From Clostridia bacterium (GTDB taxonomy: Bacteria > Bacillota > Clostridia > Oscillospirales > Acutalibacteraceae), in contig JAFQKF010000003.1 of NCBI GenBank assembly GCA_017397105.1, positions 1-64,000 on the forward strand: 64,000 bases of DNA, given 5' to 3'. Below the pieces are notes generated by a model, which saw only the letters and a list, made by a program, of their open reading frames with translations, made no database searches and was not told the DNA's origin. The first letter of the stretch is position 1. The number at the start of each line of letters is the position of its first letter. Positions 8,217 to 17,025 of this stretch are shown one piece after another. Both the position numbers and the translations under genes were made by a program.

Positions 8217-8828
8217 ATGAAAATTCTTTTTCAGGGTGACAGTATAACTGACGCAGGCCGCGACCGTTCCGACTGTCACAATTTAGGCGAAGGATATCCT
8301 TTTTATGCAGCAAAGCTGATTAAAGAAGCTTATCCCGATACGGAATTCGATTTTATCAACCTCGGTATCAGCGGCAATCAGACAAAGGACCTCGTTGAGC
8401 GACTTGAGAGTGATTTTGTAGATATCATGCCTGATATTTGCTCAATTCATATCGGCGTTAACGACACCTGGCACAGAGCCGCAAACAAGGATTGGTACGA
8501 TAACGAATTCTTTTACAATAACTACAAAACCGTGCTCACCGCTCTCAAAGAAAAAACAAACGCTAAAATCATCATCATTGAGCAGTTCTTACTGCCTGCT
8601 GAGGACAAGCTGTTTTTCAGAGAGGATTTAAACCCCAAAATTGACCTCACAAGAAAGCTTGCAAGGGAATTTGCGGATGTTTTCATTCCGTTGGACGGTC
8701 TTTTTGCCGCCGCCTGTGTCGGCACGGATTATACTCACTGGTCTGACGACGGTGTTCACCCCAACAAAAACGGTTCGCAATTCATTGCAAACCTCTACCT
8801 TGACGCAATAAAGGAACTTATAGGTTAA
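8217..8828 (+). CDS. SGNH/GDSL-family hydrolase (esterase or deacetylase)
   Basis: This 203-residue protein is a complete SGNH hydrolase. Block I is GDSIT at 7-11 with the serine nucleophile, block II is the glycine in NLGISGNQ, block III is GVND with the conserved asparagine, and block V is SDDGVHPN with the Asp-His pair. The family removes acetyl or acyl groups from sugars or lipids. It has no signal peptide, so it probably acts inside the cell. GGAGGAG lies six bases before the ATG; a longer frame opening at 8094 overlaps the ydbC-like gene and is rejected. It starts a tight operon with the EIIC_2-type membrane protein and the ceramidase-like gene. Confidence 0.8.
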   Translation: MKILFQGDSITDAGRDRSDCHNLGEGYPFYAAKLIKEAYPDTEFDFINLGISGNQTKDLVERLESDFVDIMPDICSIHIGVNDTWHRAANKDWYDNEFFYNNYKTVLTALKEKTNAKIIIIEQFLLPAEDKLFFREDLNPKIDLTRKLAREFADVFIPLDGLFAAACVGTDYTHWSDDGVHPNKNGSQFIANLYLDAIKELIG

Positions 8829-8841
8829 GAGGTACTTTGAA

Positions 8842-9912
8842 ATGAATTTTATAAAAAAAATACTTAACCACGTATTTATCGACGGTCTGAGCGGTATGGC
8901 TCTGGGTCTGTTTGCAACACTCATTATAGGCACAATTCTTTCACAGATTGCTTCCATGATTTCCGGCGAAATCAGCGGATACATAGGCGCCGTCGCATCT
9001 GCGGCAAAGGCACTTATGGGCGCAGGCATCGGCGTGGGTGTTGCGGCAAAATTCAAAGCCTCCCCTCTCGTTTCCGTTTCTGCCGCAATCGCAGGAATGG
9101 TTGGCTCTTTCGCCACAAAGATTATTGATAACGTTTCATCGGGTGATGCTGTAAGTTTTTCAGGTGTCGGCGAGCCTCTCGGCGCATTCATAGCTGCTTT
9201 TGCCGCAATCGAAATCGGAATGCTTGTAAGCGGCAAAACAAAGCTTGACATCCTGCTCACCCCTGCGGTAACAATTCTTTCAGGTTGCGTTGCAGGAATT
9301 CTTCTCGGACCTCCCATATCAAAATTTATGGGCTGGCTCGGTGAAATAATCATGTGGGGTACGGAGCGTCAGCCCATCATAATGGGCATCGTCGTTTCCG
9401 TGGTTATGGGCATTGTGCTTACTCTCCCCATAAGCTCGGCAGCTCTTGCGGTCATCCTCGGTCTGTCCGGACTTGCCGGCGGTGCGGCTGTAGTGGGCTG
9501 CTGCGCTCACATGGTCGGCTTTGCAGTAATAAGCTACCGCGAAAACAACTTCGGCGGTCTTGTTGCTCAGGGTCTCGGCACCTCAATGCTCCAGATTTCA
9601 AACCTTATGAGGAAACCCATTCTGTGGATTCCGGCGGTTATCACAAGCGCCATACTCGGCCCTGTTTCAACCGCTCTGCTCAAAATGACCTGCCTGCCCG
9701 CAGGCGCAGGAATGGGCACCTCAGGACTTGTAGGTCCGCTTGTTACTTATGACTCAATGCTTGCTGACGGGATTGACCCGAAAGTGATAATTATTGAAAT
9801 AATCGTTATGCACTTTATTGCCCCTGCCGTAATCAGCCTTGGCATTTCTGAAGCAATGAGAAAACTTAACCTTATAAAATTCGGCGATCTGTCGCTGAAA
9901 GATATTAACTAA
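8842..9912 (+). CDS. PTS EIIC_2-family (PfoR-like) integral membrane protein
   Basis: This 356-residue protein is mostly hydrophobic, with about nine or ten membrane segments rich in glycine and alanine, and matches the PTS_EIIC_2 family that includes Clostridium perfringens PfoR. Members are described as sugar permease-like, or as a putative toxin regulator in the case of PfoR. No EIIA or EIIB partner lies nearby, so PTS function is unproven. It begins 13 bases after the SGNH gene and ends 15 bases before the secreted ceramidase-like gene. Linkage to two hydrolases suggests uptake of a product they release, but this is inference. Confidence 0.75.
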   Translation: MNFIKKILNHVFIDGLSGMALGLFATLIIGTILSQIASMISGEISGYIGAVASAAKALMGAGIGVGVAAKFKASPLVSVSAAIAGMVGSFATKIIDNVSSGDAVSFSGVGEPLGAFIAAFAAIEIGMLVSGKTKLDILLTPAVTILSGCVAGILLGPPISKFMGWLGEIIMWGTERQPIIMGIVVSVVMGIVLTLPISSAALAVILGLSGLAGGAAVVGCCAHMVGFAVISYRENNFGGLVAQGLGTSMLQISNLMRKPILWIPAVITSAILGPVSTALLKMTCLPAGAGMGTSGLVGPLVTYDSMLADGIDPKVIIIEIIVMHFIAPAVISLGISEAMRKLNLIKFGDLSLKDIN

Positions 9913-9927
9913 AGAGAGGAAACAACT

Positions 9928-11538
9928 ATGAAAAAATCAAGCAAAGTTTTAGCGGTAATTCTTGCTTTTGCAATGACTTTTACCACCCTGCTCCTCCCCG
10001 TATACGCTGCAACAGACGTAAGCTCCGACGCAGAACAGATGCTTTACAAATTTGTTGACGGACTTGTTGACGCACTTGTAAACGGTATCTCCGCAATCAT
10101 CCCCGACCCCGACTGGGTTGACGTTGACGATTATGAGAGCAAGGCATTCTATGCAGGCAGCAAGGAATTCATTGACACACCCGAAGCCGATGCTCAGTGG
10201 AAAGTAGGTTATTCAAACGCTTCTATCCAGACCGGCAAAGAGCTTGACGGCAATCACTACGTAGGCGGCAGCCTTTCCGTTACCAAAAAGGTTGCAACCA
10301 AAATTCTTGACGATCAGAAGGTAAGAACTGTTGCTATCAGCGACGGCAGAGGAATCTCCATCTTCAGCGTTATCGACTCCTACGGTCTTGCAAACAGCAA
10401 CGTTCAGATTATCCGCGAGCGTTTCCAGAAATATGCCGATGAAAAGGGCCTTGAAATCGTAAGCGTTAACGTTTCAACCCTTCACCAGCACAGCTGCATT
10501 GACACCTTCGGTATGAACGGTGACATCTTAGGCGCTCTCTTCCTTACTCCCATGAAGAACCTTCTCGGCATTGAAGCTCCCAACGGCCAGAACAAAGAGT
10601 TCATGGAAAATCTTTACACCAAGACTGTTGATTCAATGATTGAAGCTGTTGACAACATGGAAACAGGTAAGCTCTATTACGGCAGCGTTGATATTGCTGA
10701 ATATATTTATGACAAGCGTGATCCCCAGGTATTTGACCCTGAGCTCCATCGCCTTCGTTTCGTTCCCGATAACGAAGAGTCCGATGAAACATGGATTGTA
10801 AACGGCGCTATCCACTGCGTAGGCTTTGGCGCAGGCCCCACTGAAATCACAGGCGATTATCCCTACTTTATGGAGAAATACATCAACGAAAACCACGATG
10901 CAAACTTCATCTTCATTCAGGGTGCAGAGCTTGCTATTACCACCGAAAAGGACAATATCGTTGCTGATCCCGAGTACACCGCAGTATTCGACGAAGGCTA
11001 CGGCAAAATAGCTGCATACGCCAAGGTTCTTGTTGACAAACTCGCAACAATCACAGAGGAAGAAGAAGTTGCTCCCATTTTCAACATCGCTATTAAAGAA
11101 ATCATTATGCCTGTTGAAAACAGCATCCTCATCGTTGCTGCAAACGGCGGTCTGCTTACAAACAACGTTCTTAAGGACGGTCTTTTCAAGTACAAGCTTG
11201 CAACCGAAATCGGTTACTGTGAATTCGGCACCAACCTCGCAGTTGCTCTTATGCCCGGCGAGCTTGCTCCCGAAATCGCATTCGGCGGCGCAATGGCTGC
11301 TGATGACGAATACAACTGGACCGGCGACGCATGGGAATTCAAGCCCATGAACGAAGCTTGCGGTGATAAGGAATTCATCGTTTTCGGCCTTACAAACGAC
11401 CAGGTTGGTTATATCCTCACCGATAACAACTATCATTCATATTTCACTGAAAACGAAGAAATCGTTTCCACCGGCAAAAACGCAGGTTCCATCATCACCG
11501 ATAACTATTATAAGCTTCTTGATGAAATCGCAGCATAA
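9928..11538 (+). CDS. secreted neutral/alkaline ceramidase-like protein
   Basis: This 536-residue protein has a classic signal peptide: KK at 3-7, a hydrophobic core, and cleavage near AYA/A at about residue 28. The body resembles the catalytic domain of neutral ceramidases: a GYSNASIQTGKELDG opening, the metal-site-like LHQHS (H186, H188), an AIHCVGFGAGP strand, and ALMPGELAPE near residue 450, comparable to the LPGE motif of that family. It lacks the usual C-terminal immunoglobulin-like domain of full ceramidases. It may hydrolyse an amide or ester lipid, but similarity is distant and the substrate is unknown. Last gene of the SGNH-EIIC_2 operon, with a terminator directly after. Confidence 0.55.
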   Translation: MKKSSKVLAVILAFAMTFTTLLLPVYAATDVSSDAEQMLYKFVDGLVDALVNGISAIIPDPDWVDVDDYESKAFYAGSKEFIDTPEADAQWKVGYSNASIQTGKELDGNHYVGGSLSVTKKVATKILDDQKVRTVAISDGRGISIFSVIDSYGLANSNVQIIRERFQKYADEKGLEIVSVNVSTLHQHSCIDTFGMNGDILGALFLTPMKNLLGIEAPNGQNKEFMENLYTKTVDSMIEAVDNMETGKLYYGSVDIAEYIYDKRDPQVFDPELHRLRFVPDNEESDETWIVNGAIHCVGFGAGPTEITGDYPYFMEKYINENHDANFIFIQGAELAITTEKDNIVADPEYTAVFDEGYGKIAAYAKVLVDKLATITEEEEVAPIFNIAIKEIIMPVENSILIVAANGGLLTNNVLKDGLFKYKLATEIGYCEFGTNLAVALMPGELAPEIAFGGAMAADDEYNWTGDAWEFKPMNEACGDKEFIVFGLTNDQVGYILTDNNYHSYFTENEEIVSTGKNAGSIITDNYYKLLDEIAA

Positions 11539-11551
11539 CAGTTAAACAAAA

Positions 11552-11592
11552 GCTCCGGAGAATCCTTAATCGGAAACTCCGGAGCATTTTTT
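11552..11592. terminator. bidirectional terminator
   Basis: A 9-bp GC-rich stem (11552-11560 with 11577-11585), with an inner TCC/GGA pairing, is followed by six T on the plus strand. It ends the ceramidase-like operon and lies just past the stop of the convergent GDPD gene. Confidence 0.8.
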
Positions 11593-12343
11593 ATTTATTA
11601 ACTATCTTTTTGATAAGCTCGGGGTAGTTTGTAATTATTGAATCCGCCTTACAGAATTTGAGCCATTTGGCGGTACGGGATTTATCAACAGTCCATACAT
11701 TTACCTTAATATTCTTTCTGTGAGCACGCCATACATAAAGCGGAGTAACTGACGAAAAATGCGGATGAAGAGCATCGCACTTAAGGGATGCAGCATAACC
11801 TGCAGCGTTAAAAAGCAACTTCTTGCTGGAATAATCAAGCGGACTGTAAAGAAGAGCAGTCTTACAGGTAGCATCAATCTTCTTTGCTTCAACAAGAAGA
11901 TTTGCATCAAAGCTTGAAATAAGAAGTTTATCCCAAAGGCCGTGAGCTTTAACGGCAGCTATTGTTTTTTCAACTATACCGCTGTTTGCCTGCTTGGGAG
12001 ATTTGAGCTCGATGTTAAGAATTTCAATATCAGCCTTTTTGCTCAGTTCAAGGAATTCATCAAGCGTGGGAATTTTAACATCCTTGAAATTCTCGCTGAA
12101 ATAGGAGCCGAAATCATACTGACGAAGCTCCTCAAGAGTCATCTCGCACACAAGACCCTTACCTGTTGACGTTTCATCGATGGTGTAATTATGGCAAACT
12201 ACGGGTATACCGTCCTTGGTGACATGAATATCCGTTTCAAAGCCGTCAACACCGATTTGCATTGCCTTTTCAAAAGCAGGCAGAGTATTTTGCGGAGCGT
12301 GCAGATTTGCTCCGCGATGAGAAATTACCTTACAGCTCATCAT
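11591..12343 (-). CDS. glycerophosphodiester phosphodiesterase family protein
   Basis: This 250-residue cytoplasmic enzyme of the GDPD family splits glycerophosphodiesters into glycerol-3-phosphate and an alcohol. The hallmark residues are present near the N-terminus: HRG at 9-11, FETDIHVTKDG with the metal-binding Glu/Asp around 36-38, and the catalytic histidine in VVCHNYTID near 51. It has no signal peptide, in contrast to GlpQ. GAGGTGAT precedes two adjacent ATG codons (12343 and 12340), and either could start the protein. It is divergent from the GH51 gene. Confidence 0.88.
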   Translation of the reverse strand: MMSCKVISHRGANLHAPQNTLPAFEKAMQIGVDGFETDIHVTKDGIPVVCHNYTIDETSTGKGLVCEMTLEELRQYDFGSYFSENFKDVKIPTLDEFLELSKKADIEILNIELKSPKQANSGIVEKTIAAVKAHGLWDKLLISSFDANLLVEAKKIDATCKTALLYSPLDYSSKKLLFNAAGYAASLKCDALHPHFSSVTPLYVWRAHRKNIKVNVWTVDKSRTAKWLKFCKADSIITNYPELIKKIVNK

Positions 12344-12395
12344 ATCACCTCAAAAGTTTTTTTATAATTTTATCACACTTTAAGCAAAAATAAAA

Positions 12396-12416
12396 GAGCA
12401 AAAACATTTTTTGCTC
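12396..12416. promoter_or_regulatory. inverted repeat between GDPD and GH51 genes
   Basis: GAGCAAAA at the left pairs with TTTTGCTC at the right around a short AT-rich loop. Its right arm overlaps the likely -35 region of the GH51 gene, so it is a candidate operator. On the minus strand a T-rich run follows, so it could also act as a terminator or leader hairpin for GDPD. Confidence 0.4.
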
Positions 12417-12443
12417 GACAAAAAAGAAAAATAATGCTATGCT
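12415..12443 (+). promoter_or_regulatory. promoter for the GH51 gene
   Basis: TCGACA (12415-12420) and TATGCT (12438-12443) are 17 bases apart, with TGC directly before the -10 box as an extended -10 element. The start codon is 29 bases further on. Confidence 0.5.
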
Positions 12444-12472
12444 TTAATCAATACATTATCGGAGGAACTTTT

Positions 12473-14602
12473 ATGAAGCCTTTCAGACGCATTATAAGCA
12501 TCATTGTGTGCCTTAGTCTTTTACTTTCGTGCTCTTTTACCGCTTTCGGAGCTGCGGGCAGCAGCACTGCCGTAATTGACGTTGACGGCGCAAACCTTAC
12601 CGCTATAAGCGAAAATCTTTTCGGTATCTTTTTTGAAGATATCAATTTCGCCGCTGACGGCGGACTGAGCTCAAATCTCATTAACAACAACTCTTTTGAG
12701 CAACGTCTTGCTTGGGCACCCGATTACGATTGCAGACTTACGGGCTGGGAAATCGCAAGCGGTACAGCTGAGCTTTCGTCTGAAAAAACATTAAACAAAA
12801 ACAACCCCAACACTATGAAAATCACAAACAACGCAACCGTACTCAATCAGGGTTATCCCGATGCGGAAGAAACATTCGGTATTTATATTGAAAAGGGTCA
12901 GACCTATGATTTTTACTTTTTTGCAGATTCCACTGATTATAACGGAAATATAACTGTTTCCTTTATTGATGCTGACGGCAAAATTTACGCAAGCGCAGAT
13001 TTCACACCTGCCGGCGAATACAAAAAGTATTCTGCCGTTATAACCGGCAGCAAAACAGGTCACACAAAAATGAAGCTTGAAGCTCAGGGAAACGGTACTC
13101 TTTACCTTGATATGTTCTCACTTGTTTCAACCTCGAGCTTCGGCTACGGCGAAAAGGAATGGAAATATTCCACCCTGCGTCCCGACCTTGTTAAAGCACT
13201 TGATGAGCTCAACCCCTCGTTTGTAAGATTTCCCGGCGGTTGCCTTGTGGAAGGCGCTTACGATTGGGACTACGTTTATAACTGGAAAAACACAATCGGA
13301 AGCCTTGAAGAGCGCGTTCAAATACCCAACCTCTGGGGTTATAATCAGAGTATGTCGGTAGGATATTATGAATATTTCCTGCTGTGCGAAGCGCTTGATG
13401 CTCAGCCTATTCCCGTTGTTCATTCAGGGCTTATGTGCCAGAGCAGAGGACTGTGGCTGATGGACGTTGACTCCCCCGAATTCAGGCAGCACATTCAGGA
13501 CGTGCTTGATCTGATTGAATATGCCAACGGTACAACCGATACCGAATGGGGCGCCGTAAGGGCAGAAAACGGCCATCCCGAGCCGTTCGGCCTCAAATAT
13601 ATTGCCATAGGCAACGAAAACTGGAATGCCGAATATTGGGACAGATTCCCCTACATATATGAAGCGGTAAAGCAGGAATACCCCGATATAAACATTATTT
13701 CAACCTCAGGCCCCTGGGCTGACGGTGATGCATTTGAATACGCCTGGAATGAGATTGATGCAAAATATACCGACACAATAGTTGACGAGCATTACTACGT
13801 TCCCCCGTGGTGGGTGTACGCAAATTACAACAGATACGACGCCTATGACAGAAACGGCGCTAAAGTATTCGTGGGCGAATACGCAGTACACAGAGGCGGC
13901 GGCGAACAGATTACCAAAAACAACCTTCAGGTTGCAATTGATGAAGCAGTTCACGTTACGTCGCTTATAAGAAACGGTGATATTGTTGAGCTTGCCTCCT
14001 ACGCTCCCCTTTTCGCCCGTAACGGCTACACACAATGGGCTCCGAACCTTATATGGTTTAATACTACCGACGTTGTAAAAACTCCCAGCTACTACGTTCA
14101 GCAGCTTTATATGAACAATACGGGTAACGCAGTTGCCAAAAGCACTCTTTCGGGAAACAGTGAAGATATCTATCAGGTAGTAAGCGTTGATACGGAAGAA
14201 GAGATAATTTACGCTGCGGTTGTAAACGTTACGGATTCATCAAGAAAAATTAGCCTGAACCTTAACGGTTTTGAAAATATATATCCCGTTGCGCAGCAGA
14301 GATATCTCGGCAACGGTCTTTACAACACGGCAAACCGCTTCGGCGCTTTCAGTGACTTTATATCACCCAGAGTTCAGTACGTAAGAGTGAATAACGGCAC
14401 AATTTCAAAAAGCGTAGGCCCTCATTCGCTCAACATTTTCTGCATCGCTTACGGTGATAATCAGAAAAAGCCCGAAAGCGCAATTGATTACAAAACAGGT
14501 TCACAGCTTGAAATCAGATTCTTTGAATTCCTTGAGGATTTTGTGGTATGGTTCAGAGAAACGGCACTTTTCAAGTGGGTTGAAGGGCTTATAAAGAAGT
14601 AA
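12473..14602 (+). CDS. secreted alpha-L-arabinofuranosidase, GH51
   Basis: This 709-residue enzyme should remove arabinofuranosyl side chains from arabinoxylan, arabinan or related plant polymers outside the cell. A signal peptide covers ~1-28; a lipobox-like LLSC with C20 makes a lipoprotein possible. Residues ~80-220 resemble the inserted carbohydrate-binding-like domain found in many secreted GH51 proteins. The GH51 barrel shows FVRFPGGCLVEG (250-261), acid/base E382 in GNENW, DEHYY, and nucleophile E469 in FVGEYAVH. A beta-rich C-terminal domain follows. The ATG at 12473 is chosen because GGAGGA lies seven bases upstream; an upstream ATG in frame lacks a site. Confidence 0.88.
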   Translation: MKPFRRIISIIVCLSLLLSCSFTAFGAAGSSTAVIDVDGANLTAISENLFGIFFEDINFAADGGLSSNLINNNSFEQRLAWAPDYDCRLTGWEIASGTAELSSEKTLNKNNPNTMKITNNATVLNQGYPDAEETFGIYIEKGQTYDFYFFADSTDYNGNITVSFIDADGKIYASADFTPAGEYKKYSAVITGSKTGHTKMKLEAQGNGTLYLDMFSLVSTSSFGYGEKEWKYSTLRPDLVKALDELNPSFVRFPGGCLVEGAYDWDYVYNWKNTIGSLEERVQIPNLWGYNQSMSVGYYEYFLLCEALDAQPIPVVHSGLMCQSRGLWLMDVDSPEFRQHIQDVLDLIEYANGTTDTEWGAVRAENGHPEPFGLKYIAIGNENWNAEYWDRFPYIYEAVKQEYPDINIISTSGPWADGDAFEYAWNEIDAKYTDTIVDEHYYVPPWWVYANYNRYDAYDRNGAKVFVGEYAVHRGGGEQITKNNLQVAIDEAVHVTSLIRNGDIVELASYAPLFARNGYTQWAPNLIWFNTTDVVKTPSYYVQQLYMNNTGNAVAKSTLSGNSEDIYQVVSVDTEEEIIYAAVVNVTDSSRKISLNLNGFENIYPVAQQRYLGNGLYNTANRFGAFSDFISPRVQYVRVNNGTISKSVGPHSLNIFCIAYGDNQKKPESAIDYKTGSQLEIRFFEFLEDFVVWFRETALFKWVEGLIKK

Positions 14603-14608
14603 AAGAAG

Positions 14609-14645
14609 AAGGTGTTCCTCTTTGCAGGGAACACCTTGTTTTTAT
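14609..14645. terminator. bidirectional terminator
   Basis: A 10-bp stem (14609-14618 with 14628-14637) is followed by GTTTTTAT on the plus strand, ending the GH51 transcript. The convergent pcrA gene ends at 14642, inside its T-run, and on the minus strand a T/C-rich stretch follows the hairpin. Confidence 0.8.
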
Positions 14646-17011
14646 ATTTTTTCAATTTTCGCAAAGTTTGCCATAATCTTTTTGGTGCCTGCGGTTGTAA
14701 AAGCAACCTCAAGCAACGAGTCATTGCCCATATTCTTGACGCTGAGCACGACGCCCTCGCCGAAAGCCTTATGCCTTACGGTATCACCTGCATTAAATAC
14801 AATTCCCGCTCCGGTAGGTTCGTTTGTTTTTGGGATTTCATAATGCGGTCTGTGATAGTTCTTGGGTTTATAATCAACCCCTGCAGGCCTTGATGCCGCA
14901 AACGCCGCTCTTTTTGCCGCCTGCGAATCATCCTTGATTTCGAGCAATTCAAGCGGAATTTCGCCCACAAAGCGTGAGGGAGGATTGAACTTTGTTGAGC
15001 CGAAAAGCATCCTTGTCTTTGAACGTGTAAGGTAGAGCTGCTTTTTGGCTCTTGTGATTCCTACGTAAGCGAGTCTGCGCTCTTCCTCAATCTCCTCATC
15101 GGAATACATCGACATCTGAGAAGGGAAAATGGTTTCCTCCATACCGGCAAGAAATACCGTAGGAAATTCCAGACCCTTTGCGGAATGAACAGTCATCATA
15201 ACAACGGCGTTTGCATCCGCATTGTAACTGTCAATATCGCTGAGCAGCGCAACCTCCTGAAGGAAATCGTTCAGATCAGCCTCGGGGTTATCCTGAGAGA
15301 ATCTGAGAAGGTTGTTTGAAAGCTCGTTGATGTTGGCAGCTCTGTCCGCATAAGTTTCAGGGTCAAGCGAAAGCGAAAACGCATAACCCGTAACGTCCAT
15401 CGCCTTATTGAAAAGCTCGTTGAGCGGCAAAGTACCCGCAAGCTCAATAAGCTCGTCCATCATCCTTACAAACTCAGCCATCTTCTTGGAAGCACGGCTG
15501 AGAAGAGGTATGTTAACAGATTCCCTCATAACCTCATAAAGGCTTATGCCGAGGCTCTCTGCCGCCTGCATTGCGGTTGCAACCGAGGTATCACCTATGC
15601 CGCGCTTAGGCTCGTTGATGATGCGCTGAAGCCTTACACTGTCACTCGGATTTGCGATAACGCTGAGGTATGCAAGAGCATCCTTGATTTCCTTACGGTC
15701 ATAGAATTTATGGCCGCCCACAATGCGGTAAGGAATGCCTGCCCTTACAAACGACTGCTCTATAAGGTTTGACTGCGAGTTCATTCTGTAAAGCACCGCA
15801 AAATCAGAATAGGACTCCCCTCTTCTGATTCCGTCAAGCACGGTATCGGAAATGAATCTGCCCTCATCTCTGTCAGTTTCGGAAATACTGTAAACAATCT
15901 GAGAGCCTTTGCCGTTATCGGTCCAGAGGTTTTTACCCTTACGGTTTGCGTTATTTGCAATAACGGTGTTTGCTGCGTCAAGGATATTCTGAGTGGAGCG
16001 GTAATTCTGCTCAAGGCGGATTACCTTAGCATCCTTGAACTGCCTTTCAAAGCTGAGAATATTCTCAATGGTTGCTCCTCTGAATTTATAAATGCTCTGG
16101 TCATCGTCACCTACAACGCAGAGGTTATTATAGCCGCCTGCAAGCAGGGAAACAAGCTGATACTGCGCAAAGCTGGTGTCCTGATACTCATCCACCATTA
16201 CGTATTTGAACTGCCTCTGATAATGCTCCCTTACCTCTGCATCGTTTGCAAGAAGCTTTACGGTGTTCACAATAAGGTCGTCAAAATCCATTGCGTCACT
16301 CGAAAGCAGACGCTTCTGGTAGGATTCATAAATCTCGCCGATATGGCGAAGTCTTATATCGTTATAGTTCTGCTTAGTAAATTCTTCGGGGTCAATAAGC
16401 TTATCCTTAGCGGAGCTTATCTGCGCCATAACAGCTTTGGGCGCAAAAATCTTTTCATCGTGACCGAGCGACTTGGTGCAATCCTTAATTACACGCTTGG
16501 AATCGTCGGTATCGTAAATGGTAAAGTTGGAGGAATAACCCAATCTGTCACCAAAACGGCGCAGGATGCGCACACAGCAGGAATGGAAGGTGCTTGCCCA
16601 GATATCGTTCGCCTGCTCACCGAGCATCCTTACAAGGCGTTCCTTAAGCTCCGTTGCCGCCTTGTTGGTAAACGTAATTGTAAGCACCTGCCAGGGTCTT
16701 GCGGCATCTACGCTCAGAAGATGCTCAACATCAAACGCATCAATATCAACGCCTGATGCTTTTGCCCGAAGCAGCGCAAGCTGTGCCGCATCGGGAGTAC
16801 CGTAGCATTCATCGCTGAAATAAGCCCTGCCGTATTTCATTATGTTGGCAACCCTGTTTACGAGAACCGTGGTTTTTCCGCTTCCCGCTCCTGCAAGAAC
16901 CAAAAGCGGCCCTTCCGTAGAAAGAACCGCCTTTCTTTGCATATCATTGAGAAACGAAAAATCCTTTTCTATAATCTGCCTGCGCAGACTCAGGAATTCT
17001 TCATTTGACAT
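14642..17011 (-). CDS. pcrA: UvrD/PcrA-type ATP-dependent DNA helicase
   Basis: This 789-residue superfamily 1A 3'-5' helicase works in repair, plasmid replication and removal of RecA or RNA polymerase from DNA. Walker A GAGSGKTT is at 41-48, the Walker B motif DEYQDTS lies around residue 270, followed by GDDDQSIYKFRGA, the motif IV-V region with TVHSAKGLEF, and the motif VI region with RRLAYVGITRA. The C-terminal ~60 residues form the small Tudor-like domain of PcrA (DTVRHKAFGEGVVLSV). The ATG at 17011 is chosen for its TGGAGAA site; an in-frame GTG six codons upstream overlaps pfkA. It follows pfkA with a 14-base gap, so the two share a transcript. Confidence 0.92.
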   Translation of the reverse strand: MSNEEFLSLRRQIIEKDFSFLNDMQRKAVLSTEGPLLVLAGAGSGKTTVLVNRVANIMKYGRAYFSDECYGTPDAAQLALLRAKASGVDIDAFDVEHLLSVDAARPWQVLTITFTNKAATELKERLVRMLGEQANDIWASTFHSCCVRILRRFGDRLGYSSNFTIYDTDDSKRVIKDCTKSLGHDEKIFAPKAVMAQISSAKDKLIDPEEFTKQNYNDIRLRHIGEIYESYQKRLLSSDAMDFDDLIVNTVKLLANDAEVREHYQRQFKYVMVDEYQDTSFAQYQLVSLLAGGYNNLCVVGDDDQSIYKFRGATIENILSFERQFKDAKVIRLEQNYRSTQNILDAANTVIANNANRKGKNLWTDNGKGSQIVYSISETDRDEGRFISDTVLDGIRRGESYSDFAVLYRMNSQSNLIEQSFVRAGIPYRIVGGHKFYDRKEIKDALAYLSVIANPSDSVRLQRIINEPKRGIGDTSVATAMQAAESLGISLYEVMRESVNIPLLSRASKKMAEFVRMMDELIELAGTLPLNELFNKAMDVTGYAFSLSLDPETYADRAANINELSNNLLRFSQDNPEADLNDFLQEVALLSDIDSYNADANAVVMMTVHSAKGLEFPTVFLAGMEETIFPSQMSMYSDEEIEEERRLAYVGITRAKKQLYLTRSKTRMLFGSTKFNPPSRFVGEIPLELLEIKDDSQAAKRAAFAASRPAGVDYKPKNYHRPHYEIPKTNEPTGAGIVFNAGDTVRHKAFGEGVVLSVKNMGNDSLLEVAFTTAGTKKIMANFAKIEKI

Positions 17012-17025
17012 TTGTTTTTCTCCAA

